The position numbers were made by a program, and so were the translations under genes. Below the pieces are notes generated by a model that made no database searches, was not told the origin of the DNA, and saw nothing but the letters and a program-made list of their open reading frames with translations. 64,000 bases of DNA from Oscillospiraceae bacterium (GTDB taxonomy: Bacteria; Bacillota; Clostridia; Oscillospirales; Oscillospiraceae): assembly GCA_021202845.1 (NCBI GenBank), contig JAJQCF010000030.1:1-64000 (forward strand). The letters are read 5' to 3'. This document shows positions 1 through 7,461 of this stretch, piece by piece. How positions within the stretch are numbered: the stretch's first letter is position 1; the number at the start of each line of letters is the position of its first letter.

Positions 1-56
1 TTGAACTAAAGCCACGTTTGCTTGCTCTAAAGTCATTTAATCATTGTATCCTTAAC

Positions 57-85
57 TTGCATAATCAGGATTTTGGTATTATATT
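57..85 (+). promoter_or_regulatory. Sigma-A-type promoter for the lipid kinase gene
   Basis: A TTGCAT -35 box at 57-62 and a TATATT -10 box at 80-85 are separated by 17 bases, in an AT-rich stretch just upstream of the kinase start at 119. The first 56 bases of the window hold nothing else recognisable. Confidence 0.5.
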
Positions 86-118
86 ATTTAAAAATAATTT
101 AAATTCAGGTGAAATGCA

Positions 119-1012
119 ATGTCCGGTAAAATGATGCTCATAATAAACCCCAACGCCGGGCGCGGGGGCTACAAGACCTGTATAGCGGAGCTTTTGGAAA
201 AATTCTGCGCCGCGGACTGGCTGCCTACGGTCTACTGCACGCGCGGCGTGGGCGACGCCACGCGCCTTGCGGCGGAAAACGCCGGCGGCTACGACATGGT
301 GGTCTGCCTCGGCGGGGACGGCACGCTGAGCGAGGTCAGCTCCGGCCTCATGCACATGCCCGCGCAGGCTCGCCCGCCGATTGGCTATATCCCGCTCGGC
401 ACGGCCAACGACGTGGCGCGCACGCTCTCCATTCCCAAGTCGCCCGCCGCCGCGGCGAAAAAGCTGCTGGAGGGCAAGCCCTTTGCCTACGACGTGGGGC
501 TGTTCTGCTCGCGCAGCTACTTTGTCTACATCGCGGCCTTCGGCGCGTTCACGGAGGTCAGCTACGCCACGCCCTCGGACGTCAAGCACACATGGGGACA
601 CATGGCGTATATGCTTGAGGGCATAAAGAGCCTCGGCAAAATAAAGAGCTATGAGGCCATTGTCGAGTGGGACGGCGGCGTGACGCGCGGCGAGTTCATA
701 TTCGGCGCGGTGATGAACTGCACCAGCGTCGGCGGCGTCGTGCGGCTGGACTCCAGCAACGTGGATTTGAGCGACGGGCTGAACGAGATAGTGCTGATAA
801 AGCGCCCGCGCGACCTCATAGAGATGAACAACGTGATAACGCAGGTCATCTCCGGCAACTTTTCCGGCAGCAACATTCTGTTCCTGCGCTCGGCGGAGGT
901 ACGCATAATGTTCTTCCAGCCCGTTTCATGGACGCTGGACGGCGAAAACGGCGGCCAGCACCGCGACGTGCTGATAAACACCTGCCACCCGGGCGTGGAG
1001 ATTTTGATATAA
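119..1012 (+). CDS. Diacylglycerol/lipid kinase family protein (DagK/YegS/BmrU type)
   Basis: A 297-residue cytosolic ATP-dependent lipid kinase, expected to phosphorylate diacylglycerol or a related lipid and so recycle membrane lipid. The family hallmarks are visible: INPNAG at residues 9-14, the nucleotide-binding GGDGTLSEV at 65-73 and PLGTAND at 92-98. Length is typical of YegS/DgkB proteins. The ATG follows AGGTGAAA at a suitable distance. It stands alone, ending in a hairpin shared with the convergent metal ATPase gene. The family is clear. The actual lipid substrate cannot be told from sequence. Confidence 0.9.
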   Translation: MSGKMMLIINPNAGRGGYKTCIAELLEKFCAADWLPTVYCTRGVGDATRLAAENAGGYDMVVCLGGDGTLSEVSSGLMHMPAQARPPIGYIPLGTANDVARTLSIPKSPAAAAKKLLEGKPFAYDVGLFCSRSYFVYIAAFGAFTEVSYATPSDVKHTWGHMAYMLEGIKSLGKIKSYEAIVEWDGGVTRGEFIFGAVMNCTSVGGVVRLDSSNVDLSDGLNEIVLIKRPRDLIEMNNVITQVISGNFSGSNILFLRSAEVRIMFFQPVSWTLDGENGGQHRDVLINTCHPGVEILI

Positions 1013-1069
1013 CTTAGATTTAAGATTCGCAGGGAAGGCGCCGACTGCACCTGCCCCAGCATAATACGG

Positions 1070-1115
1070 CAATGCTCCCGCCTGTCTTTCGATAGGGGGA
1101 GCATTGTCGGTTTTT
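1070..1115. terminator. Bidirectional terminator between lipid kinase and metal ATPase genes
   Basis: CAATGCTCCC (1070-1079) pairs with GGGAGCATTG (1097-1106) and is followed by a run of five T. It lies between two convergent genes and can serve both. Confidence 0.7.
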
Positions 1116-1122
1116 GTCGAAA

Positions 1123-3132
1123 TTACAGCTTTTTGACGAACAGGCAGCGGACGGCGTTGAGGACGGCCAGAACCATTACGCCCACGTCGGCGAAAATGGC
1201 AAGATACAAATTCGCAATTCCGGCGGCGCCCAGCGCGAGGCAGGCGAACTTCACCGCCAGCGCGAACACAATGTTTTCGTAGACAATGCGCAGGCACTTG
1301 CGGGAAATCTTTATGGCCTTGGCAATCTTCATCGGGTCGTCGTCCATCAGCACAACGTCCGCGGCCTCTATGGCGGCGTCGGAGCCCATTGCGCCCATCG
1401 CTATGCCTATGTCCGCGCGGGAGAGCACGGGCGCGTCGTTTATGCCGTCGCCGACGAACGCTAACTTGGCCTTGCCGGTTTGGGCTTGAATCAGTCGCTC
1501 CACCCTCTCCACCTTGTCCGCGGGCAGCAGTCCGCTGTAGACCTCGTCTATGCCGAGGACAGACGCCGCCTCGGCCGCCGCGCTCTGCCCGTCGCCCGTC
1601 AGCATGACGGTTTTGGTTACGCCGGCGCGCCGCAGCTCCGCCATTGCCGCCTTTGCGGTGGGCTTGAGAACGTCGGCAATGACAATATGCCCCGCGTACT
1701 CGCCGTCAACAGCCATATGTACGATAGTTCCCGCCGTGCGGCAGTCCTTGTATGCTACATTCAGGCGGCGCATCAGCTTGTCGTTGCCCACGGCCACCGC
1801 CACGCCGTCCACATTGGCGGTCACGCCGTTGCCGCCGATTTCCTCAATGCCGCTCACGCGGCTGCGGTCAATCTCTTGGCCGTACGCCCTTTGCAGGCTC
1901 TTGCTTATGGGGTGGGAGGACGCGCTCTCGGCCAAGGCCGCGTACTCAATTAGCTTCGCCTCGTCCATAGCGGCGTGGTGTACGGCGTTCACCTCGAAAA
2001 CGCCCTTTGTCAGCGTGCCGGTTTTGTCGAACACTACGCACTTTGTTTCGGACAGCGCCTCCAAGAAGTTTGAGCCCTTTACCAGCACGCCCTCTTGGCT
2101 CGCCCCGCCGATGCCGGCAAAGAAGCTGAGCGGTATGCTGATGACGAGCGCGCAGGGGCAGCTTATGACCAAGAACGTCAGCGCGCGGTAAATCCAGTCG
2201 CCCCAGTCCGCGCCCATGCCGAGAAGCATACGCACTATCGGCGGCAGGACTGCCAGCGCCAGCGCGGTGCAGCACACGGCGGGAGTGTAGATTTTGGCGA
2301 ATTTGGAGATGAAGTCCTCCGAGCGCGACTTGCGGGCGCTCGCGTTTTCCACCAAGTCGAGGATTTTGGAAACCGTGGACTCGCCGAACTCCTTTGTCGT
2401 CTCAATTTTCAGCACGCCGGTCATGCTGATGCAGCCGCTGATGACCTCGTCGCCGGCCTCCACCTCGCGCGGCAGGCTCTCGCCGGTCAGCGCGCTTGTG
2501 TTCAGGCTGGAGCGCCCCTCGGCGACAACGCCGTCTATGGGCACCTTTTCGCCCGGCTGCACCACTATTATGCTGCCGACGGCAACCTCGTCCGGCTCAA
2601 CGCGCTCCAGCTGCCCGTCGCGCTCGATGTTGGCGTAGTCGGGGCGTATGTCCATCAGGCTGCTGATGCTGCGGCGGCTCCTGCCCACGGCGTAGCTCTG
2701 GAACCACTCGCCAATCTGGTAGAACAGCATGACGGCAATGGCCTCAAGGTACTCGCCGTTTTCGTATATCGCCAGCGCCATTGCGCCGACGGTGGCGATT
2801 GCCATTAAAAAGTTCTCGTCAAAAACCTGACCGTTGCGTATGCCGTTGAGTGCCTTTCTCAAAATGTCGTGGCCGATGATGAAGTAGTCCGCCAGATAGC
2901 AGGCAAAGCGCAGCCAGCGCCCCGCGGAGGGGAAGAGGTAAGCGTCCAGCCTGCCGAAAGCCTCCGCGTCCGCAATTTGCAGCGCCAGCAGCACCGCCGC
3001 GGAGATTAAAATGCGCTTCATTATGGTTTTCTGCTTTCTCGTCATTCCGCCGCGGCGCCCGATAAAGGCCAAAAGCGCGGCGGCGGTGAGTATGACGGCA
3101 ATAAGCAGTATGTTGATGATGATTTCCTGCAT
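1123..3132 (-). CDS. P1B-type ATPase exporting Zn/Cd/Pb, lacking an N-terminal HMA domain
   Basis: A 669-residue membrane ATPase that exports divalent soft metals. Visible motifs: TGES at 216-219, the transmembrane metal site CPC at 325-327, phosphorylation site DKTGT at 369, the P1B-specific HP at 407 and GDGIND at 561-566. The aspartate of FADVG near 649 in TM8 is the zinc/cadmium-type (P1B-2) ligand. There is no CxxC metal-binding domain at the N-terminus; a short extra hydrophobic segment begins the protein. The ATG at 3132 follows AAAGGAG, so I prefer it to a GTG/ATG further upstream. It is divergent from an ArsR-AraC fusion regulator that probably controls it. A stand-alone HMA protein lies at 38.9 kb. 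Confidence 0.93.
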   Translation of the reverse strand: MQEIIINILLIAVILTAAALLAFIGRRGGMTRKQKTIMKRILISAAVLLALQIADAEAFGRLDAYLFPSAGRWLRFACYLADYFIIGHDILRKALNGIRNGQVFDENFLMAIATVGAMALAIYENGEYLEAIAVMLFYQIGEWFQSYAVGRSRRSISSLMDIRPDYANIERDGQLERVEPDEVAVGSIIVVQPGEKVPIDGVVAEGRSSLNTSALTGESLPREVEAGDEVISGCISMTGVLKIETTKEFGESTVSKILDLVENASARKSRSEDFISKFAKIYTPAVCCTALALAVLPPIVRMLLGMGADWGDWIYRALTFLVISCPCALVISIPLSFFAGIGGASQEGVLVKGSNFLEALSETKCVVFDKTGTLTKGVFEVNAVHHAAMDEAKLIEYAALAESASSHPISKSLQRAYGQEIDRSRVSGIEEIGGNGVTANVDGVAVAVGNDKLMRRLNVAYKDCRTAGTIVHMAVDGEYAGHIVIADVLKPTAKAAMAELRRAGVTKTVMLTGDGQSAAAEAASVLGIDEVYSGLLPADKVERVERLIQAQTGKAKLAFVGDGINDAPVLSRADIGIAMGAMGSDAAIEAADVVLMDDDPMKIAKAIKISRKCLRIVYENIVFALAVKFACLALGAAGIANLYLAIFADVGVMVLAVLNAVRCLFVKKL

Positions 3133-3163
3133 CGTTGAAACTCCTTTTTGTTTCGCTGCGCCC

Positions 3164-3192
3164 AGTATATTCAACGATTAAACAGATGTCAA
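3164..3192 (-). promoter_or_regulatory. Promoter of the metal ATPase gene
   Basis: Read on the minus strand: TTGACA (3187-3192), 17 bases, TATACT (3164-3169). This near-consensus promoter suggests that a repressor must hold it off. The imperfect repeat TTGAATAT/ATTCAA beside the -10 box is a candidate ArsR-type operator. Confidence 0.65.
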
Positions 3193-3250
3193 TGCGTGGG
3201 GACAAATGCCTGCTTTTCGGCCTATTTTTATTTCCGAATGGGATAAAAAT

Positions 3251-3279
3251 TTGCGCTTTGCAAGTCCAAATGGTATAAT
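3251..3279 (+). promoter_or_regulatory. Promoter of the ArsR-AraC fusion regulator gene
   Basis: TTGCGC (3251-3256), 17 bases, TATAAT (3274-3279). It sits about 60 bases from the divergent ATPase promoter, so one bound regulator could affect both. Confidence 0.55.
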
Positions 3280-3307
3280 GTCGTCACACAAAAAGGAGGA
3301 CTGCGCT

Positions 3308-4030
3308 ATGGCAAAGACACTGCCGCACGACCACGGGCGCCTGCCGGAGCATCTCGTGAGCGAAATGCCGAGGCCCGAGACGTTTGAAACGGTCTCGGAC
3401 CTGCTAAAGCTGATGAGCGACAGCAAGCGCATACAAATTTTCTGGCTGCTGTGCCACTGCGAGGAGTGCGTAACGAACATCTCCGCGCTCGTGGAGCTCA
3501 GCAGCTCCGCCGTGTCGCATCACCTGAAGCTGCTGAAAACGGCGGGCCTGATAATCAGCCGCCGCGAGGGCAAGGAGGTGTACTACACCGCCGCCAAGAC
3601 GCCGCGGTCCGAGGTGCTGCACGTAATGGTGGAGAGCATCGTCGAGGTCGCCTGCCCGTCGGAGGAGGTTTTCGAGGGCGCTGAAGCCTACGACTCCGCC
3701 GTGCAGACGGTGAACGCCGTACACGAAATGCTTATCTCCGACCTCAAAAAGCGCTATACGATTGACGAGCTGGCTCAGATGTTCCACATCAACCAAACGA
3801 CGCTGAAAACGACGTTCAAGACCGTGTTCGGCCGGCCCGTCGCCGCGTACATGAAGGAATATCGCATAAAGCGCGCCATGGAATACCTGATTCACGACAA
3901 CAGGACGATTTCCGAAATTGCCGACAGCCTCGGCTACACGAGCAGCAGCAAATTCACCCAAGCATTTTTAAGCATAGCCGGCTGCCTGCCGAGGGAGTAC
4001 CGCAAAATGCACAGGGAAAACAAGGGCTAA
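3308..4030 (+). CDS. ArsR-AraC fusion metalloregulator
   Basis: A 240-residue regulator with two different DNA-binding modules. Residues about 25-95 are an ArsR/SmtB winged helix (SSSAVSHHLKLLKTAGLI recognition region, then the wing RREGKEVYY), with cysteines at 49, 51 and 54 that could form a thiolate metal site. Residues about 148-235 are a complete AraC-type double helix-turn-helix (YTIDELAQMF; ISEIADSLGY). Cys116 and Cys226 add possible ligands. The ATG at 3308 follows AAAGGAGG; an upstream ATG has no such site. Divergent placement from the Zn/Cd ATPase suggests that it senses metal and controls that gene. The fusion is direct sequence evidence; the regulatory role is inferred. Confidence 0.85.
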   Translation: MAKTLPHDHGRLPEHLVSEMPRPETFETVSDLLKLMSDSKRIQIFWLLCHCEECVTNISALVELSSSAVSHHLKLLKTAGLIISRREGKEVYYTAAKTPRSEVLHVMVESIVEVACPSEEVFEGAEAYDSAVQTVNAVHEMLISDLKKRYTIDELAQMFHINQTTLKTTFKTVFGRPVAAYMKEYRIKRAMEYLIHDNRTISEIADSLGYTSSSKFTQAFLSIAGCLPREYRKMHRENKG

Positions 4031-4911
4031 ACGGCGTCGGCCAGCTGCTTTTTCGCGGTTTGGATAAACTGCCTGACCAAACCGTTCTCCGCGTCGCGCT
4101 TGCAGAAAAGACCGTAGTCCAGCGCGGGCGCGCCGCCGAGCGGGACGCCGACAAGCCCGCCGCCGCGCGGCAGCAGGATTTCCGGAACCACGGCCACGCC
4201 ACAGCCAGCGCCGGCCAGCACCTCCGCCGCTTCCACGGAGGCGCAGAAGTGAATGTCCGCCGGAGAGCGCCCCTCCGTGAGCCGCCACTGCAGACGGCTG
4301 ACCTCGTCCGAGACGTTAATCGGGTTGCAAAAAATCAGCTTTTCCCGCGACAGCTCCTCCGCGCCGACGGACGCAAGCTGCGCCAGCGGGTCGTCGGGGC
4401 GGCACGCGCAGACAAGGCGGCTGCTGTAAAGCGGCCTGAACACGCAGTCGCGCGGGCTGTCTCCCTCCCGAATGTCGAATACCAGTTCCAGCGCCTCAAT
4501 GTCCAGCAGGTGAAAAAGGCGCTCGCGCGGCTCCACCCAGAGCCGCGGGTGGAGGTTGCGGTGCCGCTGCTCTAACTCCGCGATGCTGCCTTGCAGGAGA
4601 TTTAGCAGATTATAGCTGCTGCAGCCTATGGCGAGCGGCAGGATGGGGCGCTCCTCGGAGTCGGCGAAGCGCAGCCGCGCCTGCTCGGAGAGCGCCACAA
4701 TGCTTCTGGCATCGGGCAAAAACGCCTGACCGTCCGGCGTCAGCTCCACCATGCGCGTGGAGCGGTGGAACAGCTTGGCGTTCAGCTCCGCCTCAAGGCT
4801 CTTTATCTGGTGCGTGACAGCCGGCTGCGAGACATTCATCTGCTCCGCGGCCTTGGCAAAGCTCAAGTAGTCCGCCACCGCCAAAAAGCATTGCAGCTGA
4901 AACGTGTTCAT
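4027..4911 (-). CDS. LysR-family transcriptional regulator
   Basis: A 294-residue regulator. The N-terminal winged helix spans about residues 1-60, with the family pattern FAKAAEQMNVSQPAVTHQIK and LELELGAKLFHR-like wing; the rest is a periplasmic-binding-protein-like effector domain. The gene converges on the ArsR-AraC gene and overlaps its stop by four bases. No divergent enzyme gene is present: the next gene is hsp20, read in the opposite direction, so the usual target cannot be guessed. The effector is unknown. Confidence 0.9.
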   Translation of the reverse strand: MNTFQLQCFLAVADYLSFAKAAEQMNVSQPAVTHQIKSLEAELNAKLFHRSTRMVELTPDGQAFLPDARSIVALSEQARLRFADSEERPILPLAIGCSSYNLLNLLQGSIAELEQRHRNLHPRLWVEPRERLFHLLDIEALELVFDIREGDSPRDCVFRPLYSSRLVCACRPDDPLAQLASVGAEELSREKLIFCNPINVSDEVSRLQWRLTEGRSPADIHFCASVEAAEVLAGAGCGVAVVPEILLPRGGGLVGVPLGGAPALDYGLFCKRDAENGLVRQFIQTAKKQLADAV

Positions 4912-5029
4912 GCGCTCATCTCCTCTCGTTTTATGAGCCTATGATACTATAAAATCGGCACTCCCGCAAGCTCTTTACGGCGAATTGATAAAATGAATTT
5001 ATTATTGATAATAAACATCTAATAATAAA

Positions 5030-5072
5030 TTAGCACTCTCCTATTGACAGTGCTAAAATCGGGGACTATAAT
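5030..5072 (+). promoter_or_regulatory. CIRCE (HrcA) operator over the hsp20 promoter
   Basis: TTAGCACTC (5030-5038), 9-base spacer, CAGTGCTAA (5048-5056): the CIRCE consensus with one mismatch. The second arm overlaps the -35 box TTGACA (5044-5049), which is 17 bases from TATAAT (5067-5072). HrcA binding would block polymerase directly. The hrcA gene itself is not in this window. Confidence 0.9.
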
Positions 5073-5118
5073 ATGCTCATAAAACAAAAAACATTCAATT
5101 CGGAAGGAGAAATTAAAA

Positions 5119-5535
5119 ATGTTAACACCTTACACAATCGCCAGAAATCTTTTTGAAGAAATTATTGATTCCTCATTTGGCAACGTCTCCGCGACCGGCC
5201 TGATGAACACCGATATTCGTGAAACGGATAACGGCTTTGAAATGATTATCGACCTGCCGAGCGTCAAGAAGGAGAACCTCAGCGCGGAGCTGGATAACGG
5301 CTATCTGTACATCAGCGCCACCACCACCCGCGACGACAACACCGACGGCACGAGCCACCGCTACCTGCGCCGCGAGCGCTTTGTGGGCACCGTGCGCCGC
5401 GCCTTCTACGTCGGCGACAACGTGACGCAGGAGGACATTCACGCCCGCTTCCAAGACGGCACGCTGTACCTGAACATTGACAAGAAGCAGCCGCAGGTGA
5501 TAGAGGGCAAGAACCTCATTCAAATCGAAGGCTGA
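5119..5535 (+). CDS. Hsp20/alpha-crystallin small heat-shock protein
   Basis: A 138-residue ATP-independent holdase chaperone of the cytosol. The alpha-crystallin domain covers roughly residues 35-130 (MIIDLPSVKKENLSAEL near its start). It ends with the family pattern ARFQDGTLYLNI, the equivalent of AxFxxGxLxI. Start ATG follows GGAGAAAT. The gene is monocistronic, between a CIRCE-controlled promoter and a strong terminator, so heat induction through HrcA is very likely. Confidence 0.93.
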   Translation: MLTPYTIARNLFEEIIDSSFGNVSATGLMNTDIRETDNGFEMIIDLPSVKKENLSAELDNGYLYISATTTRDDNTDGTSHRYLRRERFVGTVRRAFYVGDNVTQEDIHARFQDGTLYLNIDKKQPQVIEGKNLIQIEG

Positions 5536-5570
5536 CGCACCGGCATAAAAAAGTAAGCACCCTCCTCACG

Positions 5571-5615
5571 GGCTCTGCGGCGGTTTCACTCCCTTCCGCC
5601 GCGGAGCCTGTTTTC
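5571..5615 (+). terminator. Terminator of hsp20
   Basis: GGCTCTGCGGCGG (5571-5583) pairs with CCGCCGCGGAGCC (5596-5608) with one G-T wobble, followed by TTTT. Confidence 0.8.
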
Positions 5616-5634
5616 TGTGTACTGAAATAAATCC

Positions 5635-5663
5635 TTGACAAATGTGTTCTGCTCTGGTATATT
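5635..5663 (+). promoter_or_regulatory. Promoter of the MrpR-like gene
   Basis: TTGACA (5635-5640), 17 bases, TATATT (5658-5663), close to consensus. About 120 bases of AT-rich leader follow before the GTG start. Confidence 0.65.
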
Positions 5664-5785
5664 GACAACAGTGGAAAGAAAATTCTCAAAGCTGGCGGCG
5701 AAGCCGCTCAAAATTAAGGGTAATCAAATAAAAAAAGATGCGCGCAAAGAACTAATTTCCAGAAAAATAATCAGGAGGGATTCAT

Positions 5786-6778
5786 GTGGATAACCGTACC
5801 TACCGCGAAAACTTTATAAGGAATAATTTTCAGGCTGAAACAGATGACTATGTCCTTATTAGTAATTTCTTTAAGAGAGTTACAGCCTATGAAAAACAAT
5901 ACGGCAAAACCCTTGAGGAAGGATATACGAAAGATGAATATTTGCAGTTAATAAATTCATTAGGCACGGTTGCTTTAAGCACATTTAGGAACACAAAAGT
6001 AAGACTTAGAAAATATGTTGAGCAATTAAATAATGACGAAATCATCTCATCCGAAGCTGTTTCGGCACTTGAAGAAATCTCGTATGATATGATAGAATTT
6101 GGCACAGCTTTCAGCAACCGGTTCTTCAAAGACTTTGGGGATTTGCAATGGGAGCTGGAGATGGTACTAAGAGCGGCAGATAAAATAGACGATAGAGTGT
6201 TTTATTCAGCGTTCTCTGCTATATATTTAGCATGGTGCGGGCTTACGTCGCAAGAGACTCTTAACCTAAAAAGGGAAGATATAGGCATAAACTATATCAA
6301 TGTTGGCAATCGCACAATTATTCCTAATGCAACGATTATGGCGTACTTGAACGAATATAAAAACGCTACTGTTTATTATGTTCAAACGAGGTCGGAAATC
6401 GCGTTTTGGTATAAGGAATCCCCGTGGTTAATGCGCACATATAAATCAGAACGTGTTTCGCGGAACTCTTTAACGACAATGATTAGCAACTTGAGCACGT
6501 ATAATGAAGTAGAGACACGAAAATTTAATGAGGACACGCAAGAATACGAAACCGAAGTAGTAAGAAGAAACCGTGGTTTCACATATGATAAAGTATATTG
6601 GTCTGGGGTTTTCTATAGAGCTTATGTTTATGAAGGTCAAAATGGGAAAATTTCAGCGGCGGATAAGGAAACTTTAGCTACGTTATTTCCTCAAAGCCGC
6701 GGACGCAAAGCTGCCGACAGTTTCAAATTATATCAGGAATACAAAAAGTATTTTTATCCGGAGCGGAGTAAACAATAA
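5786..6778 (+). CDS. Tyrosine-recombinase-fold protein without catalytic residues, MrpR-like
   Basis: A 330-residue protein with markedly AT-rich coding sequence, unlike its neighbours, so probably acquired. An N-terminal helical (SAM-like) region is followed by a catalytic-domain-like core near residues 140-170 (YLAWCGLTSQETLNLKRED). At that position active integrases have GLRxxEL; here the key arginine is a threonine. No HxLRHT box or nucleophilic tyrosine context is visible at the C-terminus. This recalls the SPbeta phage repressor MrpR/YopR, a recombinase-fold DNA-binding protein. The start is GTG at 5786, six bases after AGGAGGG; the overlapping ATG is out of frame. It sits next to a tRNA cluster, a common integration target. 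MrpR kinship is an inference. Confidence 0.6.
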   Translation: MDNRTYRENFIRNNFQAETDDYVLISNFFKRVTAYEKQYGKTLEEGYTKDEYLQLINSLGTVALSTFRNTKVRLRKYVEQLNNDEIISSEAVSALEEISYDMIEFGTAFSNRFFKDFGDLQWELEMVLRAADKIDDRVFYSAFSAIYLAWCGLTSQETLNLKREDIGINYINVGNRTIIPNATIMAYLNEYKNATVYYVQTRSEIAFWYKESPWLMRTYKSERVSRNSLTTMISNLSTYNEVETRKFNEDTQEYETEVVRRNRGFTYDKVYWSGVFYRAYVYEGQNGKISAADKETLATLFPQSRGRKAADSFKLYQEYKKYFYPERSKQ

Positions 6779-6800
6779 AAGCAATATAGTCCTATAGCAA

Positions 6801-6837
6801 ATCGGACGTCCGCCTTGTGATAAGGCGGACGTCCGAT
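6801..6837. terminator. Strong hairpin between the MrpR-like gene and the tRNA cluster
   Basis: ATCGGACGTCCGCCTT (6801-6816) pairs perfectly over 16 bp with its complement at 6822-6837 around a 5-base loop. It lies between two convergent transcription units and can end both. Confidence 0.75.
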
Positions 6838-6844
6838 AATATTT

Positions 6845-6920
6845 TGGTGCTCCAGGGGGGATTCGAACCCCCGACACCCTGCTTAAAAGGCAGGTGCTCT
6901 GCCGACTGAGCTACTGGGGC
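6845..6920 (-). tRNA. tRNA-Lys (TTT)
   Basis: Cloverleaf of 76 bases with the CCA end encoded (6845-6847). The anticodon loop reads CTTTTAA, giving UUU for lysine. The acceptor stem GCCCCAG/CTGGAGC has one C-A mismatch at the third pair. Confidence 0.95.
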
Positions 6921-6951
6921 TTACGGGTATAATAAATTTTCGCGCCGCTGA

Positions 6952-7027
6952 TGGCAGGGGTGGCAGGATTCGAACCTGCGTATGTCAGAGTCAAAGTCTG
7001 ATGTGTTAACCGCTTCACCACGCCCCT
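6952..7027 (-). tRNA. tRNA-Gln (TTG)
   Basis: Cloverleaf of 76 bases with encoded CCA. The anticodon loop reads CTTTGAC, giving UUG for glutamine. Acceptor AGGGGCG/CACCCCT has a C-A mismatch at the sixth pair. Confidence 0.95.
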
Positions 7028-7075
7028 GTGTACAGAAGCGAGGGAACGGGGTTCACCTGTTCCCTCTTTTCTGAG

Positions 7076-7151
7076 TGGGGTGGGATATGGGACTCGAACC
7101 CACGGCATCTGGAACCACAATCCAGCGCTCTACCAACTGAGCTAATCCCAC
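7076..7151 (-). tRNA. tRNA-His (GTG)
   Basis: Cloverleaf with anticodon loop TTGTGGT (GUG, histidine), perfect acceptor GTGGGAT/ATCCCAC and encoded CCA. The base at 7152 provides the extra G at position -1 typical of tRNA-His. Confidence 0.95.
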
Positions 7152-7191
7152 CATGTTCGCTGTGATAACACCGCGTCAGGCTGAAAACGAA

Positions 7192-7268
7192 TGGTACGCC
7201 AGAAGGGACTCGAACCCCCGGCCTACTGCTTAGAAGGCAGTTGCTCTATCCAGCTGAGCTACTGGCGC
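7192..7268 (-). tRNA. tRNA-Arg (TCT)
   Basis: Cloverleaf of 77 bases with encoded CCA. The anticodon loop CTTCTAA gives UCU, reading AGA/AGG arginine codons. Confidence 0.95.
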
Positions 7269-7304
7269 GTATGTTGCTCCCCCGCGAGCAGCAGCTCGCC
7301 GCGA

Positions 7305-7378
7305 TGGAGCGGGTGAAGGGAATCGAACCCTCGTATCCAGCTTGGAAGGCTGGTGTTCTACCATTGAACTACACCCGC
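7305..7378 (-). tRNA. tRNA-Gly (TCC)
   Basis: Cloverleaf of 74 bases with encoded CCA, perfect acceptor GCGGGTG/CACCCGC, and anticodon loop CTTCCAA (UCC, glycine). It is the first gene of the five-tRNA array in the direction of transcription. Confidence 0.95.
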
Positions 7379-7461
7379 AAGCTTAGAAATGATACCATTT
7401 AACGGGCAACTTGTCAAGTGTTTTTTAAAATTGTCCCGCCGCCGCGGGGCGCGGAGGGTGG

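Noticed and set aside
1114..3040. Plus-strand frames opposite the metal ATPase
   Set aside because: All ATPase motifs lie on the minus strand; these are shadows.
5784..5816. ATG at 5784 as start for the MrpR-like gene
   Set aside because: That frame stops after about ten codons; the GTG at 5786 opens the long frame.
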